Shown here in pieces: positions 62,045-64,000 of a stretch of DNA of 64,000 nucleotides. The position numbers and the translations under genes were made by a program. The notes below the pieces were generated by a model. The model ran no database searches and had not been told where the DNA came from. It was given only the letters and a program-made list of their open reading frames with translations. Position 1 is the first letter of the stretch, and the number at the start of each line of letters is the position of its first letter. The DNA comes from QALR01 sp900552255 (lineage in GTDB: Bacteria > Bacillota > Clostridia > Oscillospirales > CAG-272). The stretch is from the NCBI GenBank assembly GCA_048526005.1, contig DBFVEH010000004.1, forward strand, positions 10,072-74,071. Reading direction: 5' to 3'.

Positions 62045-62077
62045 GAAAAAAGACACACCTTTCGGTGTGTCTTTTCA
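62045..62077 (-). terminator. Terminator of the superoxide dismutase gene
   Basis: AAAAGACACACC, TTTC loop, complement with T runs on both strands. Confidence 0.88.
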
Positions 62078-62096
62078 GAAAAAGCGATTCGATCTT

Positions 62097-62729
62097 TTAA
62101 AAAAGTCCCATGCAGGCGAGATAATTCCGCTCTGCGACCGGCCAGTTTACGACATCAAACCAGTCGTCGATATAAGCGGAGCGGTCGTTGTAATGCTTCA
62201 AATAATAGGCATGCTCCCAAACATCAATCGCCAAAACCGGGCAGATCCCCTCCCCGATGGGACTATTTTGGTTCGGAGTCGTCATGATCTCCGGCTTCCC
62301 ATCCCGATAAACGAGCCAAGCATAGCCGGAGCCGAACACGGAAAGCGCGGCTTTTTTGAATTCCTCGCGAAAAGCGTCAAAGCTGCCCCACTTTTCCTCG
62401 ATCGCATCAGCAAGCGCTCCGGAGGGCGTGCCGGCAGCACTCGGCGTCATCCCCTCGAAAAAGAACCTGTGATTATAGACGCCGCCTGCATTGTTGCGGA
62501 CTTCCGTCCGCAATCCGGCGGGAAGCCGCCCCGAATAATAGATCAGTTGGTCCAGCGGCAGTCCTTGAAGTCCGGGATTGTTTTCCAAAATCGTATTCAG
62601 ATTATCTATGTAGGTCTGCAAATGGCGGTCATGATGAAGCTCCATCGTTTTTTCATCGATAAACGGCTCCAAAGCGTCGTATGCATACGGAAGCGGCGTA
62701 TTGACAAAGGGATAAAATCTGTTATTCAT
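62097..62729 (-). CDS. sodA: Superoxide dismutase (Fe/Mn family)
   Basis: 210 aa. Metal ligands in MELHHDRH, the NHRFFFE region, and DVWEHAYYL (Asp and His). GSGYAWLVYRDGK and EKWGSFDAFREEFKK are family signatures. Mn versus Fe cannot be decided. GAGGTTTTCTT precedes the ATG. The inverted repeat ACAGT-N5-ACTGT just upstream shares the half-site AACAGTAA with the perR operator. Confidence 0.95.
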   Translation of the reverse strand: MNNRFYPFVNTPLPYAYDALEPFIDEKTMELHHDRHLQTYIDNLNTILENNPGLQGLPLDQLIYYSGRLPAGLRTEVRNNAGGVYNHRFFFEGMTPSAAGTPSGALADAIEEKWGSFDAFREEFKKAALSVFGSGYAWLVYRDGKPEIMTTPNQNSPIGEGICPVLAIDVWEHAYYLKHYNDRSAYIDDWFDVVNWPVAERNYLACMGLF

Positions 62730-63142
62730 AAGAAAACCTCACAGTGTTTTACTGTTATCCTATGCAAACGCTCCCTTTTCCGACACCGCTTCGCTTAAAA
62801 TAAAGACATTTTGCCGGTCAAAAATTTCATAGGAAAGGCAAAGCCCCCGTCCATACGGGAGCTTTTTGATTTGTGGAGCAGCATATGGTTTCTCCTTGTC
62901 ATGTTCGCCGTCCCCATGATACAGGAAAACGAGCCCAAACAACGGCAAGCGTCCCTTGAAAAAGAGAAAAACGGCCTCAAGCATCCGTTGAATTTGGATA
63001 TCCGCTCTCTATGTGCGAAGCCCGTCCGCGCCGTACTGACAGCTTGTTGTCACTCCACCCTTGGTAACTGCCGCAAGCTCTCTGCCATTCCGCCATGTAA
63101 ACGTATAGATACTTCCGTTAAACCTCAACGATATATAACTAA
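62730..63142. other. 413-bp stretch without a supported gene
   Basis: Holds the sodA upstream repeat (62741-62755) and an orphan plus-strand terminator at 62838-62868 (AAAGCCCCCGT with ACGGGAGCTTT, then TTTT). The plus-strand frame 62811-63209 has no ribosome site and no recognisable protein pattern. Confidence 0.5.
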
Positions 63143-63526
63143 CTACTTTACATTATCAATCAATACATTTTTAGATAAAATATGCAATTCATCGCCGGAA
63201 AACATTTGAAATAACAGATATATAGAATTAGAGAGGCCGTCACTACACATATTTGTAAAGAGGCTTCGATATGAACAATCCTCTTCAACAGTTAATGAAA
63301 TAATTGTTTCATGGCTTCCCATTCCATTACCGTTTACAAATAAAATATTATTTACTTCATTAAAGAAAAAGTTTATCTCTTCCCCATAGATTGAATTGAC
63401 CGCTCTAATCATGAAAAATTTTTTCTCAATGTCATAACTCATAGTCTCAATCTTAGCATCATGAACATTGCTGCAATATATATATTTCTTTAAGTCGTCG
63501 ATCTGAGAGTTATCATATTTAGGCAA
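63143..63526 (-). CDS. Hypothetical protein, 127 aa
   Basis: Start TTG 63526 is chosen because AGGGGGTG lies 7 nt upstream; the frame to 63592 is longer but unsupported. Soluble, rich in Asn, Ile, Phe and acidic residues. Contains KKYIYCSNVHDAKIETMSYD, a pattern seen in small DUF/immunity-like proteins that begin with a short N-terminal strand plus H-D-x-K. Strongly AT-rich against its neighbours, so probably acquired. No function assigned. Confidence 0.68.
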   Translation of the reverse strand: MPKYDNSQIDDLKKYIYCSNVHDAKIETMSYDIEKKFFMIRAVNSIYGEEINFFFNEVNNILFVNGNGMGSHETIISLTVEEDCSYRSLFTNMCSDGLSNSIYLLFQMFSGDELHILSKNVLIDNVK

Positions 63527-63671
63527 ACTAACACCCCCTATACTAACGGAAAATAAATCGAAGCTATGGCTCAAGTATAATCTGCTCTGCAAATAACAGC
63601 AACCATACCACCAAATCTATTTTACCACAGCATCCATAAAATTGCAATGTTTTTCATCCTTCTCCCCCAAT

Positions 63672-63712
63672 ACGCCGCGCTTGTCATTCAAGACAGGAGC
63701 GGCTTTTTTATA
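63672..63712 (+). terminator. Terminator-like hairpin before the last gene
   Basis: GCCGC-x-CTTGTC with GACAGG-x-GCGGC, then TTTTTT. No plus-strand gene ends here. It lies before the promoter of the next gene. Confidence 0.6.
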
Positions 63713-63740
63713 TGGGATCCTCGCTGAAAAAATTTTAACC

Positions 63741-63772
63741 GGACAGTGCCTGTCCGCATTGCCCTGTATACT
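63741..63772 (+). promoter_or_regulatory. Operator-like palindrome and -10 element of the last gene
   Basis: GGACAG-TGC-CTGTCC (63741-63755) overlaps the expected -35; TATACT at 63767-63772. Confidence 0.5.
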
Positions 63773-63819
63773 GCCCTTGCAGCTGCAAAATCAAAAATGA
63801 AAGAAACGAGGTTCTACTA

Positions 63820-64000
63820 ATGGCATGTAAAATTCATTGCACAAACACGGCGGACGCGGCCATACGGGCCGCCGAAGCCAATTCATCCGAAAACGCGGCA
63901 GCCGAGGCGCAGCCGGCAACGCCGCTGCGCTTTGGCGTCAATTCCAAAACGCCGGCCGATACCCTTCTGCAAAACAATCTGACGGAATTTGAATGGGCGG
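63820..64000 (+). CDS. Unidentified protein, N-terminal 60 aa only
   Basis: Starts at ATG 63820 with GAGG 8 nt upstream and runs past the window end. Begins MACKIHCTNTADAAIRAAEA, then a polar Ala/Glu region and LRFGVNSKTPADTLLQNNLTEFEWA. No signal peptide. Too short to assign. Confidence 0.7.
   Translation, partial: MACKIHCTNTADAAIRAAEANSSENAAAEAQPATPLRFGVNSKTPADTLLQNNLTEFEWA

Noticed and set aside
62811..63209. 132-aa open frame on the plus strand
   Set aside because: Contains an intrinsic terminator near its start and shows no ribosome site or family pattern.

Overview
The window looks like a chromosome segment of an anaerobic, Gram-positive member of the Bacillota (class Clostridia), probably a gut lineage. 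The signs are strong AGGAGG-type ribosome binding sites, TTGACA-N17-TATAAT promoters, a PerR plus reverse-rubrerythrin pair, a class A penicillin-binding protein with a Thr/Pro-rich tail, DUF975 and DUF305 proteins, and GC-rich coding DNA broken by AT-rich accessory patches. The lineage is inferred from gene content only. No rRNA, transposase or CRISPR array was found.

Layout. 1-4.9 kb: the 3' part of a metal P-type ATPase, a membrane-anchored BofC-C-like protein and a class A PBP. 4.9-8.05 kb: an AT-rich secreted protein with a small membrane protein, a CE7 esterase and an unknown protein. 8.2-13.4 kb: peptidase T, asparagine synthetase A, a GH29 fucosidase and two membrane proteins. 13.4-16.1 kb: two prepilin-like genes, one a pilin/beta-helix chimera, behind a 300-nt leader RNA. 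16.2-20.9 kb: TetR and an epimerase, DUF305, a lipoprotein and a MATE-like transporter with a structured leader. 21.2-22.3 kb: a candidate type I toxin, decayed element DNA and tRNA-Ser(GGA). 22.5-23.5 kb: PerR and reverse rubrerythrin. 23.5-24.6 kb: no protein gene, but two copies of a structured RNA. 24.7-29.5 kb: small membrane proteins, galE, a polysaccharide deacetylase, an ECF sigma factor and an HTH protein. 29.7-33.1 kb: LRR protein, ribF, a D,D-carboxypeptidase-like protein and a small membrane protein. 33.2-37.7 kb: BFD-like ferredoxin, an XRE membrane regulator and a UbiA-HAD-polytopic membrane protein operon. 37.8-40.2 kb: MarR, cytidylate-kinase-like protein and MATE operon. 40.2-43.6 kb: AT-rich accessory DNA with three broken genes and a small insert bounded by 15-bp repeats at the end of guaA. 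43.6-49.2 kb: guaA, a hairpin-rich gene-free stretch and an ABC exporter operon. 49.5-56.4 kb: a DeoR regulator and a complete 2-oxoacid dehydrogenase complex with a fused E1. 56.4-64 kb: an HD-DUF4180 fusion, M28 peptidase, GNAT, acyl carrier protein with acyl-activating ligase, superoxide dismutase, an unknown protein and the start of another gene.

How genes work together. PerR, reverse rubrerythrin and superoxide dismutase form an oxidative-stress set. UbiA, HAD and the large membrane protein look like a lipid-linked-sugar pathway. ACP and the AMP-ligase form an acyl-loading pair. E2, E3 and fused E1 build one complex, probably under the DeoR protein.

The most promising undescribed element is the tandem RNA at 23649-23730 and 24101-24182. 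The two copies align without gaps and show compensatory base-pair changes. The first follows a consensus promoter and precedes a terminator whose 3' arm repeats 10 nt of the RNA's invariant loop, which is the logic of a transcriptional switch. Other leads are the pilin leader RNA, the repeat-bounded guaA insert, two hairpin-mosaic segments, the UbiA operon and the candidate type I toxin.
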